Assembly: GCA_023415655.1 (NCBI GenBank)
Contig: JAEZKD010000192.1
Location: forward strand, 1-46,158
Reading direction: 5' to 3'
DNA length: 46,158 nt
Source: Bacillota bacterium
GTDB lineage: Bacteria > Bacillota > Clostridia > Lachnospirales > Lachnospiraceae
Every line of letters starts with the position of its first letter. The first letter of the stretch is position 1. This document shows positions 8,172 to 16,322 of this stretch, one piece after another. The notes beneath the pieces were generated by a model. It saw nothing but the letters and a program-made list of their open reading frames with translations. It had not been told where the DNA came from and searched no databases. A program made the translations under genes and the position numbers.

Positions 8172-9500
8172 TTACTTTACCTCCTTCTTCATTAATTTTG
8201 CCATACCAAACAATTGCTTTAGCTTAATGGTATTCCCATTGTGAAGAATTAAAGACTCGTAAATTCTAGCTACAAACTGAGTCAATAGGATGACAAATAC
8301 AATTTGTAATGCAATGGATATGGCAGCAGTTGCGAAGGTGACCTTACCAATCAAAATTGCTCCTGGAAGTAAAAATGGAGAAGAAAGCGGAAAGATCATA
8401 GCAAATTTCACATAAGCAGTTTCCCCTGCAGCCATCATAGTATTAGCAGCAAAAATAGCAATGTAAGCGCTAACCATAGTAGTAATTGTAAATAAGGTTA
8501 ACCCTTCATTCAGTTCTTCTAGTTTACTTACTGTTGCACCAGCAAGACCTGCAAGTGTACCAAAGAACATCAATCCAAGGCCGATGACAACTATGCAGAT
8601 TAGAAGATTCACAAAATTTAAGTTCGCAAATACTTCACTTGGGAGATACTGTTCCAATAGACTTACTCCACCTGAGGCAGTTACTTGATTGGATACAAAG
8701 ATTACAATCACAGTGGCAATAGTCTGTCCTAAGACAGCGGTTAACATGGCTAATATTTTACCAAGCATCAAAGCCAATGGCTTCACAGAGGTTAATAAAT
8801 ATTCTACAACACGAGTCGACTTATCACTTGCAATGGACGTTGCAACCTGAGTACCTGATAGTGTTGTTACCATAAGTATCACAAAAAAGATACCATAGAT
8901 TAGCCAATATTGAGTCATTGATATCGAAGTATCTTCTTCAATATATTCCTCACCCATTATATTTAAGGTTGTCACCTTAGTTGTCGTCTCAGAGTCAATA
9001 AACCTCATCTGGTCTTCACTAATATCAAGTGACTCTTGTTTATATTGTTCAAATAACTCTAGAATAAAACTTCCTAATTCCTTTGTTTCATCTTTGGTTA
9101 CTTCTCCTTGACTTGATTTTGTAAAGTTCAGTTCAAAGCCACCTAAAGATGTTGTGATTTTTAAGATAATGCTTGTCGTTTCCGTTTCGTCTATTAACTC
9201 ACACAACTCCTCATATGAGGTCGTTGCTGGAACAAATTGCACATCCCCAAAGGTTTCCTCTGTAATTGTTGGCACAAACGGATTCTCAGATAATCCACTC
9301 TCATCCTTAATATAAACTTTTTCAATATGATTTTCTATTTCCTTATCCGTGCCGCCAGTGAATAAATTAATCAATGGCATCGACACTGCTGAAATCACTA
9401 AGAGAATGATTAAGGAAACAAGAAAGGATTTACTCTTTACTGTCTGGATTAAAGTAAAGGAATAGACGTCCTTCCATCCAGAAATCTTACTCTTCTTCAT
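8172..9500 (-). CDS. ABC-2 type transporter permease (NatB-like), first subunit
   Basis: Permease of about 442 aa, with TM1 near residues 26-48, a large Glu/Thr-rich outer loop to about 205, and a C-terminal block of about six TM segments. The element SDKSTRVVEYLLTSVKPL between TM2 and TM3 matches that of the following permease and the NatB family. ATG at 9500 is preferred because AAGGTGG lies nine bases upstream. An ATG two codons earlier (9506) is too close to it. The gene begins inside the last codons of the ATPase gene (GTTCATGAAGAAGAGTAA), so translation is coupled. Energy would come from that ATPase. Confidence 0.9.
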   Translation of the reverse strand: MKKSKISGWKDVYSFTLIQTVKSKSFLVSLIILLVISAVSMPLINLFTGGTDKEIENHIEKVYIKDESGLSENPFVPTITEETFGDVQFVPATTSYEELCELIDETETTSIILKITTSLGGFELNFTKSSQGEVTKDETKELGSFILELFEQYKQESLDISEDQMRFIDSETTTKVTTLNIMGEEYIEEDTSISMTQYWLIYGIFFVILMVTTLSGTQVATSIASDKSTRVVEYLLTSVKPLALMLGKILAMLTAVLGQTIATVIVIFVSNQVTASGGVSLLEQYLPSEVFANLNFVNLLICIVVIGLGLMFFGTLAGLAGATVSKLEELNEGLTLFTITTMVSAYIAIFAANTMMAAGETAYVKFAMIFPLSSPFLLPGAILIGKVTFATAAISIALQIVFVILLTQFVARIYESLILHNGNTIKLKQLFGMAKLMKKEVK

Positions 9501-10425
9501 GAACATCCCCCACCTTTTCTACGAAGATCTCATGTAACGATGGTTCACGCAGTTCAAATTTTACCACTGGAACCTTATCTTCAATTAATTTTGTTAAGAA
9601 AGCCATCGCTTGCTCTTGTCCTGTTACCTTTAAGTGATATTGACTTGGTGTCTTCTCTTTCACCTTTAATCCAAATGCATTGATGTATTGGTCAATCTCA
9701 ATATCACATTTGACGAATAGATTCACACGGCCATAGCTTTTCTTAATTTGATTTAAATCACCCTGTAATACTGCTTTCCCACGATTCATAATCAGAATGT
9801 CGGAACAGAACTCTTCAATTGTTGGCATCTGATGGCTTGACATAATTAGGTATTTATCCTTAGCGATTTCCTCGCGAATAATGCTCTTAAACAAATCTGT
9901 ATTCACAGGATCTAACCCACTTAGTGGCTCATCTAATATAATCAACTTTGGATCAGAAATTAGCGCTGCCATCAGCTGAATCTTTTGCTGATTTCCTTTA
10001 CTTAACTGATCCGCACGGTTTGCTTTGGATTTTTTCTTTCCCTTCTTCTCAGGAAAAACATACTCAGTCACTTTGAGTTTTTCTGACCAATCCTTGATTC
10101 GTTCCATGGCAACCTTCTTTGGAACATTCTTAAGCTTTGCAAAATAAAGCAATTGATCAAGTAAAGAATATTTTGGATAGAGACCACGTTCTTCTGCCAA
10201 ATAACCTACGTTCGTCCTTACTGGATCGAGTGGCTTACCATCCCATAAAACCTCTCCCTCATCGTGAGCAAGCATACCAAGGATAATACGTAAGGTCGTC
10301 GTCTTTCCTGCTCCATTGGTACCAAGCAATGCATAAACACCTGGTTTATCAATTTCAAAACTGATGTTATCTACAACCGTTTTTTCACCATATTTCTTCG
10401 TAAGATTCTTAATTGTTAATGACAT
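9487..10425 (-). CDS. ABC transporter ATP-binding protein (NatA-like)
   Basis: Cytoplasmic ATPase (312 aa) energising the two ABC-2 permeases that follow. Walker A is GTNGAGKTTT near residue 36, the signature is LSKGNQQKI, Walker B is LIILDEPLSGLDP, and the switch histidine lies in MSSHQM. The last 90 residues resemble the DUF4162 tail common in NatA-like ATPases. An insertion of lysines between the Q-loop and the signature (KKGKKKSKANRADQ) is somewhat unusual. ATG at 10425 sits seven bases after AAGGGG; a TTG two codons upstream would be a worse start. First gene of a three-gene operon ending at the terminator at 6801-6827. Confidence 0.93.
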   Translation of the reverse strand: MSLTIKNLTKKYGEKTVVDNISFEIDKPGVYALLGTNGAGKTTTLRIILGMLAHDEGEVLWDGKPLDPVRTNVGYLAEERGLYPKYSLLDQLLYFAKLKNVPKKVAMERIKDWSEKLKVTEYVFPEKKGKKKSKANRADQLSKGNQQKIQLMAALISDPKLIILDEPLSGLDPVNTDLFKSIIREEIAKDKYLIMSSHQMPTIEEFCSDILIMNRGKAVLQGDLNQIKKSYGRVNLFVKCDIEIDQYINAFGLKVKEKTPSQYHLKVTGQEQAMAFLTKLIEDKVPVVKFELREPSLHEIFVEKVGDVHEEE

Positions 10426-10458
10426 AAACAATCCCCTTTTCTTTGCTAATCCTTGTAG

Positions 10459-10547
10459 TCAATGAGATTTCTCTCACTGAACAGAAACTATTGTTACCAT
10501 AAATACACTAAAATGTAATATTTATGAATTTTGTTAGAATTATAACA
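10459..10547 (-). promoter_or_regulatory. Promoter and leader hairpin of the NatAB-like operon
   Basis: An extended -10 element on the minus strand (TG-T-TATAAT, 10539-10547) would start a leader of about 105 nt. The leader holds a 9-bp hairpin closed by a GAAA tetraloop (arms 10459-10467 and 10472-10480). No good -35 hexamer is present, as is common for extended -10 promoters. Confidence 0.5.
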
Positions 10548-10694
10548 CATGTATTTCGGTAAGAAAAGAGTTTTCCAAGGTTAGTCAAGTTTTTTAATGA
10601 TATTCTAATAATAAGATTAGAATAACTACTCCAAAAGCCTGTCTACTTTCAATTCGATTGAAAAATATAGCTTCCTATGGTATATTGAGGTGGA

Positions 10695-10922
10695 TTATTC
10701 TTCTATGTTCGTGAACCATCCTTGTATCTTAGTTTGAATGGAGTCAACAAGAGAATGATCTTGCACGGACTCAATTACTTGATCCGTTGTTAAGTTCCCA
10801 ATTTCTACAGAAAACTGTTTACCTATAAACAATAAAATAAACAGCAAACAAGCGAAGATAATTCGCATCAATAGCCCCTTAATATACTTTTCTCGGCGGA
10901 GTTTTGTCAATTTATCATCCAT
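10695..10922 (-). CDS. Small single-pass membrane protein, unknown
   Basis: I do not recognise this 75-aa protein. A basic N-terminus (MDDKLTKLRREKYIKG) is followed by one hydrophobic segment about residues 16-37, and then a polar, probably extracytoplasmic region of 38 residues rich in Gln and Asp. By the positive-inside rule the N-terminus would be cytoplasmic. AAGGAG seven bases before ATG supports real translation. It stands alone: divergent from the metallopeptidase gene (start codons 78 bp apart) and 148 bp before the ABC operon promoter on the same strand. No terminator of good quality follows. Confidence 0.7.
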   Translation of the reverse strand: MDDKLTKLRREKYIKGLLMRIIFACLLFILLFIGKQFSVEIGNLTTDQVIESVQDHSLVDSIQTKIQGWFTNIEE

Positions 10923-10999
10923 AAGAGCTCCTTGCAGTTCTTTATGTTTTATCTTATGTTCTAATAATTTGATTTAGAATGAAAATGAAAGGAAGGATT

Positions 11000-11653
11000 A
11001 TGCAACTACAAATCGATGAACGAGACATCTTTTGTAATGTCTCGTATACCAAAGGAACCAAATTCAGTATATCAATTACCATGGAAGGCTTGGTTGAAGT
11101 TCGTGCTCCAAAAAAAACAAGCGAAGAAGAAATCATCCAATACATCCATTCCAATAAAAAAATGATCTTAAAGTTTTATGAGCGTTTGGACAATCAGACC
11201 TATGTCTCTAGTAAGAAATCTTATAATGAGGAAGAAAACTTTTTATATCTTGGAAAAGCACGAGCACTCTCTGAGATACTTACCCCAATGCCAGAGACTA
11301 CAGAACAAATTCAGATTGAGTTAAAACGTTTTTATACGCAAACAACTCGTTCCATCATCAAAGAACGAGTTGCTTATTATGAACAAATAATGAATGTCAA
11401 AGCCAAAAATGTCACTATAGTAGATTCTGCAAAAACCTGGGGTACTTGTAATAGCAATCGTGAACTCACCTTTAACTATCGTCTTTGTATGGCACCAATG
11501 CCTGTCATTGACTCCGTTGTCATTCATGAGCTTTGTCATATCTTCCATCTTAACCATGATCGTTCCTTTTGGAGAAAGGTTGGAACCTATGACCCGAATT
11601 ATAAGGCACATGAGCAATATCTCGCTACGATAGGTGGCGTTATGACAATTTAA
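11000..11653 (+). CDS. YgjP-like (DUF45) SprT-family metallopeptidase
   Basis: Putative zinc metallopeptidase of 217 aa. The catalytic motif VIHELCHIFHLNHDRSFW near the C-terminus gives HExxH plus the third histidine of the YgjP/DUF45 group. Upstream, the segment TWGTCNSNRELTFNYRL is typical of the family. No signal peptide, so it is cytosolic. ATG at 11000 is chosen because AAAGGA lies six bases upstream; an ATG seven codons earlier lacks a ribosome site. The substrate is not known; relatives are often encoded near restriction or stress genes, but no such link is visible here. The last 19 bases including the stop are part of a direct repeat with the DNA just downstream. Confidence 0.9.
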   Translation: MQLQIDERDIFCNVSYTKGTKFSISITMEGLVEVRAPKKTSEEEIIQYIHSNKKMILKFYERLDNQTYVSSKKSYNEEENFLYLGKARALSEILTPMPETTEQIQIELKRFYTQTTRSIIKERVAYYEQIMNVKAKNVTIVDSAKTWGTCNSNRELTFNYRLCMAPMPVIDSVVIHELCHIFHLNHDRSFWRKVGTYDPNYKAHEQYLATIGGVMTI

Positions 11654-11693
11654 TAGTTTCATCTAGGTACGATTGGCGTTATGACAATTTAAT
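11635..11693 (+). repeat. Direct repeat of the metallopeptidase gene's 3' end
   Basis: The 20-base string TGGCGTTATGACAATTTAAT occurs at 11635-11654, where it spans the stop codon, and again at 11674-11693 outside the gene. The preceding bases also match (TACGATAGG against TACGAT). The two copies are 39 bp apart, which looks like a recent short tandem duplication. Confidence 0.9.
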
Positions 11694-11751
11694 TTGGGCT
11701 TATGCAGTCGTATGGTTTAGACTTTACCTTTCTGATAGTATTGGTCACTTG

Positions 11752-13698
11752 TTATGACTGTTCTTCCCTCTTATGCACCAATACACAACTACTAATTCCA
11801 GGAACAATAACATACGTATCCGGAAGCTTTCTAAGTGGCTTTACTCCTGCTTTTGTTCCTTCCACATAGACAGTCCAATTACTAAAACCAAGCTCCACAC
11901 GAACCTCTTCCATAGACGCATTATGAACGACGCAAACCTTCGTATGCTCATCCTCTTGAATCTGATAAGCAATGACTTGCTCTTGATTGGTCTCTAAAAA
12001 GGTAAGCTTACTTTGAATCTGCTCTGTGGTTGTAAGTCGTAACCCGATATGAGCTTTTCGAAACTCAATCAATCCTTTGTAGTAGTTCGTCACCATAAGC
12101 ATCTCACTGCGTCGATCCCATCGAAGCTGATTCGTTTCGTCTGGGGAGCGATAGCTATTCTCATCAAAACTACCTGGCTCTAATAGATTTGGTTTCGTTC
12201 GAAGCATTTCTTCTCCTGCCATAAAGAATGGAATCCCTTGGGAGGTAAATAGAATCGCTGCAATCAGAAGATTTCTTTTGATTTTTACTTCCCTAGTCTC
12301 CTCTGCATTGGTAATACTTAGCTTATCCCACAAGGTCAAGTTATCATGTGCAGAAGCATAGTTAATGCACTGATTCGGCTGTTTTGCCCAAGCGCTATTA
12401 CTATAATTAATATTCGAATAATCAATCTGAGGATGCTGTGTCGCTGCAACGATTCCAAATTTGACACTCTCAGTTAATTGTTTTGCTCCAGTTGCAAAGC
12501 CTCGTTCCTTAGCGACAAATACACTCCCCTTGAGAGCATCTCTCATATCATCACAAAACGCCCCAATTCCTGGCATTTGACTCATATGTGCCTTCATTGC
12601 ACGTTTCTCTTCTGGAAGTACCGAAGGATTCCCTGTCCAGCCTTCACCATAAAGCAAGATGCCTGGATCAATTGCATCCATTCGTGTTCTTATTTCCTGC
12701 ATCGTCTCGATATCGTGAACTCCCATCAGATCGAATCGAAACCCATCGATGTGATATTCCTTTACCCAGTATTCTAAAGAATCGATAATATACTTACGTA
12801 CCATACTTCGTTCCGATGCCACTTCGTTCCCACAAGCTGACGCATCAGAGAATACCTCTCCTTGTTTACGATAATAGTAATCGGGCACCGTCTTTTGAAA
12901 ATTAGAATCTAAGGTCTCATAGGTATGATTATAGACAACATCCATCACAACCTGAATTCCCTGTTCATGCATAGCTTTCACCATTTGCTTGAATTCACGA
13001 ATGCGTACTGCTCCATCATAAGGATTCGTAGAATAAGAGCCTTCTGGGACATTGTAATTCACAGGATCATACCCCCAATTATACTGCTCATTTCCTTGGT
13101 TGGTTTCATCCAACCACCCATAATCAAAGGTTGGAAGTAAGTGAACGTGTGTAACACCTAATTCCTTGAGATAATCAAGCCCAAGGCTCAGCCCATGTTC
13201 ATCCTTTAAACCAAATTCTGTGAATGCAAGGTATTTACCAGGGTGAACAAAAGGTCCTTGGCTAGAAAAATCACGAATATGTAACTCATAAATAACGGAC
13301 TCGGTTGCATGATTGCATCTTGGACGTTGTTCGGTAGAAAACCCTTCAGGATTCGTACGATTTAGATCAATTACCATGGCACGCTTTCCATTCACTCCAA
13401 CTGCCTTCGCATAAAGATCCACTGCTTCTCTCGTTTGATTGTTCACCGTAATGGAATAGGTATAATAGATACCGTCATAATCCCCTTCACACGTGCAATA
13501 CCAAGTTCCCGCTTCTCCATTTATCATCGGATAGGAAGCCATAGCTTCTCCTCGTTCTCCATCCTTAAAAAGATTGACAAAAACCGCTTCTGCCGTCGGT
13601 GCCCACATTCGAAACACTGTCTGTTCTTTCTGATAAAGGGCCCCCAAATCACCTTTAGAATAGGTGTATTTTTCTTCAAATGCCTGATCAAATAACAT
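11752..13698 (-). CDS. pulA: Type I pullulanase (GH13), intracellular
   Basis: Debranching enzyme hydrolysing alpha-1,6 links of pullulan, glycogen or limit dextrins (648 aa). An N-terminal CBM48-like domain (about residues 10-100, VFRMWAPTAEAVFVNLF) precedes the GH13 barrel. The YNWGYDP signature marks type I pullulanase. GH13 motifs are present in order: DVVYNHTYE, GFRFDLMGV (nucleophile Asp), GEGWTGNP (acid/base Glu), SAHDNLTLWD. There is no signal peptide, so it acts inside the cell on imported maltodextrins or stored glycogen. ATG at 13698 follows AAAAGGAG by seven bases; fifteen extra upstream codons are open but would extend into the promoter. It is divergent from tyrS. Confidence 0.96.
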   Translation of the reverse strand: MLFDQAFEEKYTYSKGDLGALYQKEQTVFRMWAPTAEAVFVNLFKDGERGEAMASYPMINGEAGTWYCTCEGDYDGIYYTYSITVNNQTREAVDLYAKAVGVNGKRAMVIDLNRTNPEGFSTEQRPRCNHATESVIYELHIRDFSSQGPFVHPGKYLAFTEFGLKDEHGLSLGLDYLKELGVTHVHLLPTFDYGWLDETNQGNEQYNWGYDPVNYNVPEGSYSTNPYDGAVRIREFKQMVKAMHEQGIQVVMDVVYNHTYETLDSNFQKTVPDYYYRKQGEVFSDASACGNEVASERSMVRKYIIDSLEYWVKEYHIDGFRFDLMGVHDIETMQEIRTRMDAIDPGILLYGEGWTGNPSVLPEEKRAMKAHMSQMPGIGAFCDDMRDALKGSVFVAKERGFATGAKQLTESVKFGIVAATQHPQIDYSNINYSNSAWAKQPNQCINYASAHDNLTLWDKLSITNAEETREVKIKRNLLIAAILFTSQGIPFFMAGEEMLRTKPNLLEPGSFDENSYRSPDETNQLRWDRRSEMLMVTNYYKGLIEFRKAHIGLRLTTTEQIQSKLTFLETNQEQVIAYQIQEDEHTKVCVVHNASMEEVRVELGFSNWTVYVEGTKAGVKPLRKLPDTYVIVPGISSCVLVHKREEQS

Positions 13699-13726
13699 AT
13701 TGCTTCTCCTTTTCAATGCTAATGCT

Positions 13727-13775
13727 ATTATATCATTTACCACTTGTTTTCGAAAGTATTAATTTCATTTCGAAA
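13727..13775 (-). promoter_or_regulatory. pulA promoter with twin TTTCGAAA palindromes
   Basis: An extended -10 (TG-A-TATAAT) occupies 13727-13735 on the minus strand. Two identical 8-bp palindromes TTTCGAAA lie at 13748-13755 (over the -35 position) and 13768-13775, with centres exactly 20 bp apart, about two helical turns. That geometry suggests a binding site for one regulator on one face. It does not fit the CcpA cre consensus. Site function is inferred. Confidence 0.5.
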
Positions 13776-13845
13776 TATAAATTGCGAACTTTTTTAGGTA
13801 TTTGATAGCGTTCCCAAGATAATCTCATTCCAATTCGGAAAAAAG

Positions 13846-13874
13846 TTGAAAAACGATATTGTTTCATATATAAT
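13846..13874 (+). promoter_or_regulatory. tyrS promoter
   Basis: TTGAAA at 13846-13851 and TATAAT at 13869-13874 with a 17-bp spacer, giving a leader of about 65 nt. There is no room for, and no sign of, a T-box leader, although T-boxes precede tyrosyl-tRNA synthetase genes in many Firmicutes. Confidence 0.8.
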
Positions 13875-13944
13875 AACAAGTAATGCTTAACAAGCAAATT
13901 ACATTGCTTTATCAGAATTTTTATAATCACAAGGAGGTAAGAAT

Positions 13945-15177
13945 ATGTCAGAAAATATTTATGACGTACTCTTAGAGCGCGGTTTTATTGAACAAGCGAC
14001 ACATGAAAATGAAATCAAAGAGTTACTTGGAAAAGAAAAAGTAACTTTTTATATTGGATTTGATGCTACAGCAGACAGCTTGACAGCAGGTCATTTCTTA
14101 ACCGTTATGGCAATGATGCATATGCAACGTGCAGGCCACAAACCAATTGCCCTACTCGGTGGTGGTACTACTATGATCGGTGATCCTACTGGTAAATCCG
14201 ATATGCGTACAATTATGACTAGAGAAACCATTGAACACAACGCAGCATGCTTCCAACGCCAATTATCCAAATTCATTGATTTCAACGAAGGCAACGCAAT
14301 CATTGCTAACAATGCAGATTGGCTTCTTGATCTGAACTACGTTGAATTCCTACGTGAAATCGGGGTTCATTTCTCGGTAAACAAGATGTTATCTGCAGAA
14401 TGCTACAAACAGAGAATGGAACGTGGTCTTACCTTCTTTGAATTCAACTATATGTTAATGCAGTCCTACGATTTCTGGGTACTTTACAAAAAATATGGAT
14501 GTCAGTTGCAGTTAGGTGGAAACGATCAGTGGTCCAACATTCTTGGTGGTGTTGACTTAATTCGTCGTAAGGAACAAGCTCCAGCATTTGGTCTTACCTT
14601 TAAGTTATTAACTACAAGTGAAGGCTTAAAAATGGGCAAAACAATGAAAGGTGCTGTTTGGTTGGATCCTGCTAAGACGACCCCATATGAATTCTATCAG
14701 TACTGGAGAAACATCGAAGATGTTAAGGTTGAAGAATGTCTTGGTCTACTCACCTTCCTACCTATGGATGAGGTTCGTAGATTAGGTGCCTTAGAAGGTT
14801 CTAAAATCAACGAAGCAAAAGAAGTGTTAGCTTATGAAATTACAAAAATTGTTCACGGGGAAGAAGAAGCACAAAAAGCACAGGAAGCAGCACGTAGCTT
14901 ATTTGCTGGTGGTGTTACAAGCGAGCATATGCCTACTACTACTTATCCTACTGCACAATTTGAGGAAGGAATTGACTTAATCACCTTAATGATGGATGCA
15001 AAATTAGCTACTTCTCGTTCCGATGCAAGAAGAAACATCGAACAGGGTGGTGTATCGGTCAATGATGTAAAAGTTACAGATTTTACTGCTAAGTTTACTA
15101 CTTCTGATTTTAATGAAGATGGAGCTTTACTTGTAAAAAAAGGAAAGAAAGCATATCATTTATTTAAAGCAGAGTAA
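13945..15177 (+). CDS. tyrS: Tyrosyl-tRNA synthetase
   Basis: Class I aminoacyl-tRNA synthetase (410 aa) joining tyrosine to tRNA(Tyr). The HIGH-type motif reads TAGH at residues 47-50 in the nucleotide-binding fold, the KMSKS equivalent is KMGKT near residue 230, and tyrosine-site residues appear in GGNDQWSNILGG. A C-terminal S4 RNA-binding domain covers about residues 340-405 (ATSRSDARRNIEQGGVSVND). Length and layout match the bacterial enzyme. AGGAGG seven bases before ATG sets the start. Expression should be constitutive from the promoter at 13846. The zinc-ribbon membrane protein gene 24 bp downstream is probably co-transcribed. Confidence 0.98.
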   Translation: MSENIYDVLLERGFIEQATHENEIKELLGKEKVTFYIGFDATADSLTAGHFLTVMAMMHMQRAGHKPIALLGGGTTMIGDPTGKSDMRTIMTRETIEHNAACFQRQLSKFIDFNEGNAIIANNADWLLDLNYVEFLREIGVHFSVNKMLSAECYKQRMERGLTFFEFNYMLMQSYDFWVLYKKYGCQLQLGGNDQWSNILGGVDLIRRKEQAPAFGLTFKLLTTSEGLKMGKTMKGAVWLDPAKTTPYEFYQYWRNIEDVKVEECLGLLTFLPMDEVRRLGALEGSKINEAKEVLAYEITKIVHGEEEAQKAQEAARSLFAGGVTSEHMPTTTYPTAQFEEGIDLITLMMDAKLATSRSDARRNIEQGGVSVNDVKVTDFTAKFTTSDFNEDGALLVKKGKKAYHLFKAE

Positions 15178-15201
15178 TTATCTTGATTGGAGGGGTTTTT
15201 G

Positions 15202-16251
15202 ATGCCTTGGTGTCCACAATGTAAAACGGAATACAGAGATGGGATTTTAAACTGTACAGACTGCGGTACAAAGCTAATAAATGAACAACCTGAGGAAAGT
15301 GAATACACTCTTCTTTGTACGTTAGAAAATGATGTAATTGCTGAAAAACTGAAAAAGTATTTTGATTACTCTGGAATCGAAAGCTACTATGAGTACGATG
15401 AAAAAGAATTGGGTTATAGTGTATACGTAAAAGAGGATGAATTAAAAAAGGCGAAGAAATCCTTTCAAGCTTTCTACTCTGTTGAATTAGAAGCACTTTC
15501 TAAGGTGGAAGAAAAAGATCAAGGATCGATGGCTTATAATTCAGACGATGCAAAATCCTATGATCACGACTCAAGCATGGATATGAATGAGAATTACGAC
15601 TCGGAAGAAAATGATTACGATGAGTATGGTTTTGAAACGGAAGATTCAGAAGATACAGATTTTAATGCTGAGAATTATAAGGAATCCTTTATGGAACCGT
15701 CGGGTCATGCAAAAGACACTTCCTCAATCCAAAGTGAAGAACAAAGAACTAAGATTGCTAAGATGTTGTATGAAGGTGGTTCCTATGAGAAGAAGGCTGA
15801 CAAAGCAAAAGATCTAAAATCAACCACTTACACCTTCTTCTTCTTTGGTTTTATCGGGGTTGCTTTTGTATTACTAAACCTTTTTGGTGTCATCAATTTC
15901 ATTGGAGGTCCCCTTCAATACCTTCTGATGTCAGCAATGTTTATTGGTTTTATCTTTGTTGGCGTAAATGCCATGCAGCGTGCGAAGAAAGTATTAAAGG
16001 AAGCAATTCAAGAAGAAAAAACAACAAAAGCAATCATGGAATATCTAGATCTTTCTGTAACAAACGAAGTAATGGAAGGGCTCAAAGACTCCTCCTTTAG
16101 TGAAGAAGGAAACTTCATCCGAGTTATGGAGGGCTTAAAAGCAATTGTCGTTTCTCAATTTGGAGAATTAGACGATGCTTATCTAGACTATGTAACCGAA
16201 GAATTCTATAATTCAAGATTTGAAGAAGACTTAGAGGATGATGAAGAATAA
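15202..16251 (+). CDS. Zinc-ribbon, DUF2007-like, two-TM membrane protein
   Basis: Protein of 349 aa without a clear named family. It begins with a four-cysteine zinc ribbon (PWCPQCKTEYRDGILNCTDCG). Residues about 35-95 (LLCTLENDVIAEKLKKYFDYSGIESYY) resemble the DUF2007 signal-transducing domain. A long acidic Glu/Asp/Tyr-rich linker follows, then two hydrophobic segments about residues 207-250, and a C-terminal Glu-rich helical part. Both soluble ends are probably cytoplasmic. ATG at 15202 follows GGAGGGG by six bases; an upstream TTG in frame lies before that ribosome site. It is 24 bp behind tyrS and ends at a strong terminator. Role unknown. Confidence 0.82.
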   Translation: MPWCPQCKTEYRDGILNCTDCGTKLINEQPEESEYTLLCTLENDVIAEKLKKYFDYSGIESYYEYDEKELGYSVYVKEDELKKAKKSFQAFYSVELEALSKVEEKDQGSMAYNSDDAKSYDHDSSMDMNENYDSEENDYDEYGFETEDSEDTDFNAENYKESFMEPSGHAKDTSSIQSEEQRTKIAKMLYEGGSYEKKADKAKDLKSTTYTFFFFGFIGVAFVLLNLFGVINFIGGPLQYLLMSAMFIGFIFVGVNAMQRAKKVLKEAIQEEKTTKAIMEYLDLSVTNEVMEGLKDSSFSEEGNFIRVMEGLKAIVVSQFGELDDAYLDYVTEEFYNSRFEEDLEDDEE

Positions 16252-16284
16252 GTGAAGCCACTATGTTAATCATATTCATAATCC

Positions 16285-16322
16285 AAAAGAGAGAGTTTCG
16301 CAAACGAAACTCTCTCTTTTTT
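16285..16322. terminator. Bidirectional terminator between convergent genes
   Basis: Perfect 16-bp stem (16285-16300 with 16305-16320) and a CAAA loop. An A-run on the left and a T-run on the right let it work on both strands. It lies directly against the stop codon of the SNF2 gene, between that gene and the tyrS-zinc-ribbon operon. Confidence 0.95.

Noticed and set aside
11321..11662. Minus-strand reading frame inside the metallopeptidase gene
   Set aside because: It is wholly antisense to a gene with a clear catalytic motif, and its protein resembles nothing.
13744..13944. T-box leader before tyrS
   Set aside because: No T-box core sequence or specifier hairpin is present, and the promoter at 13846-13874 leaves a leader of only about 65 nt.
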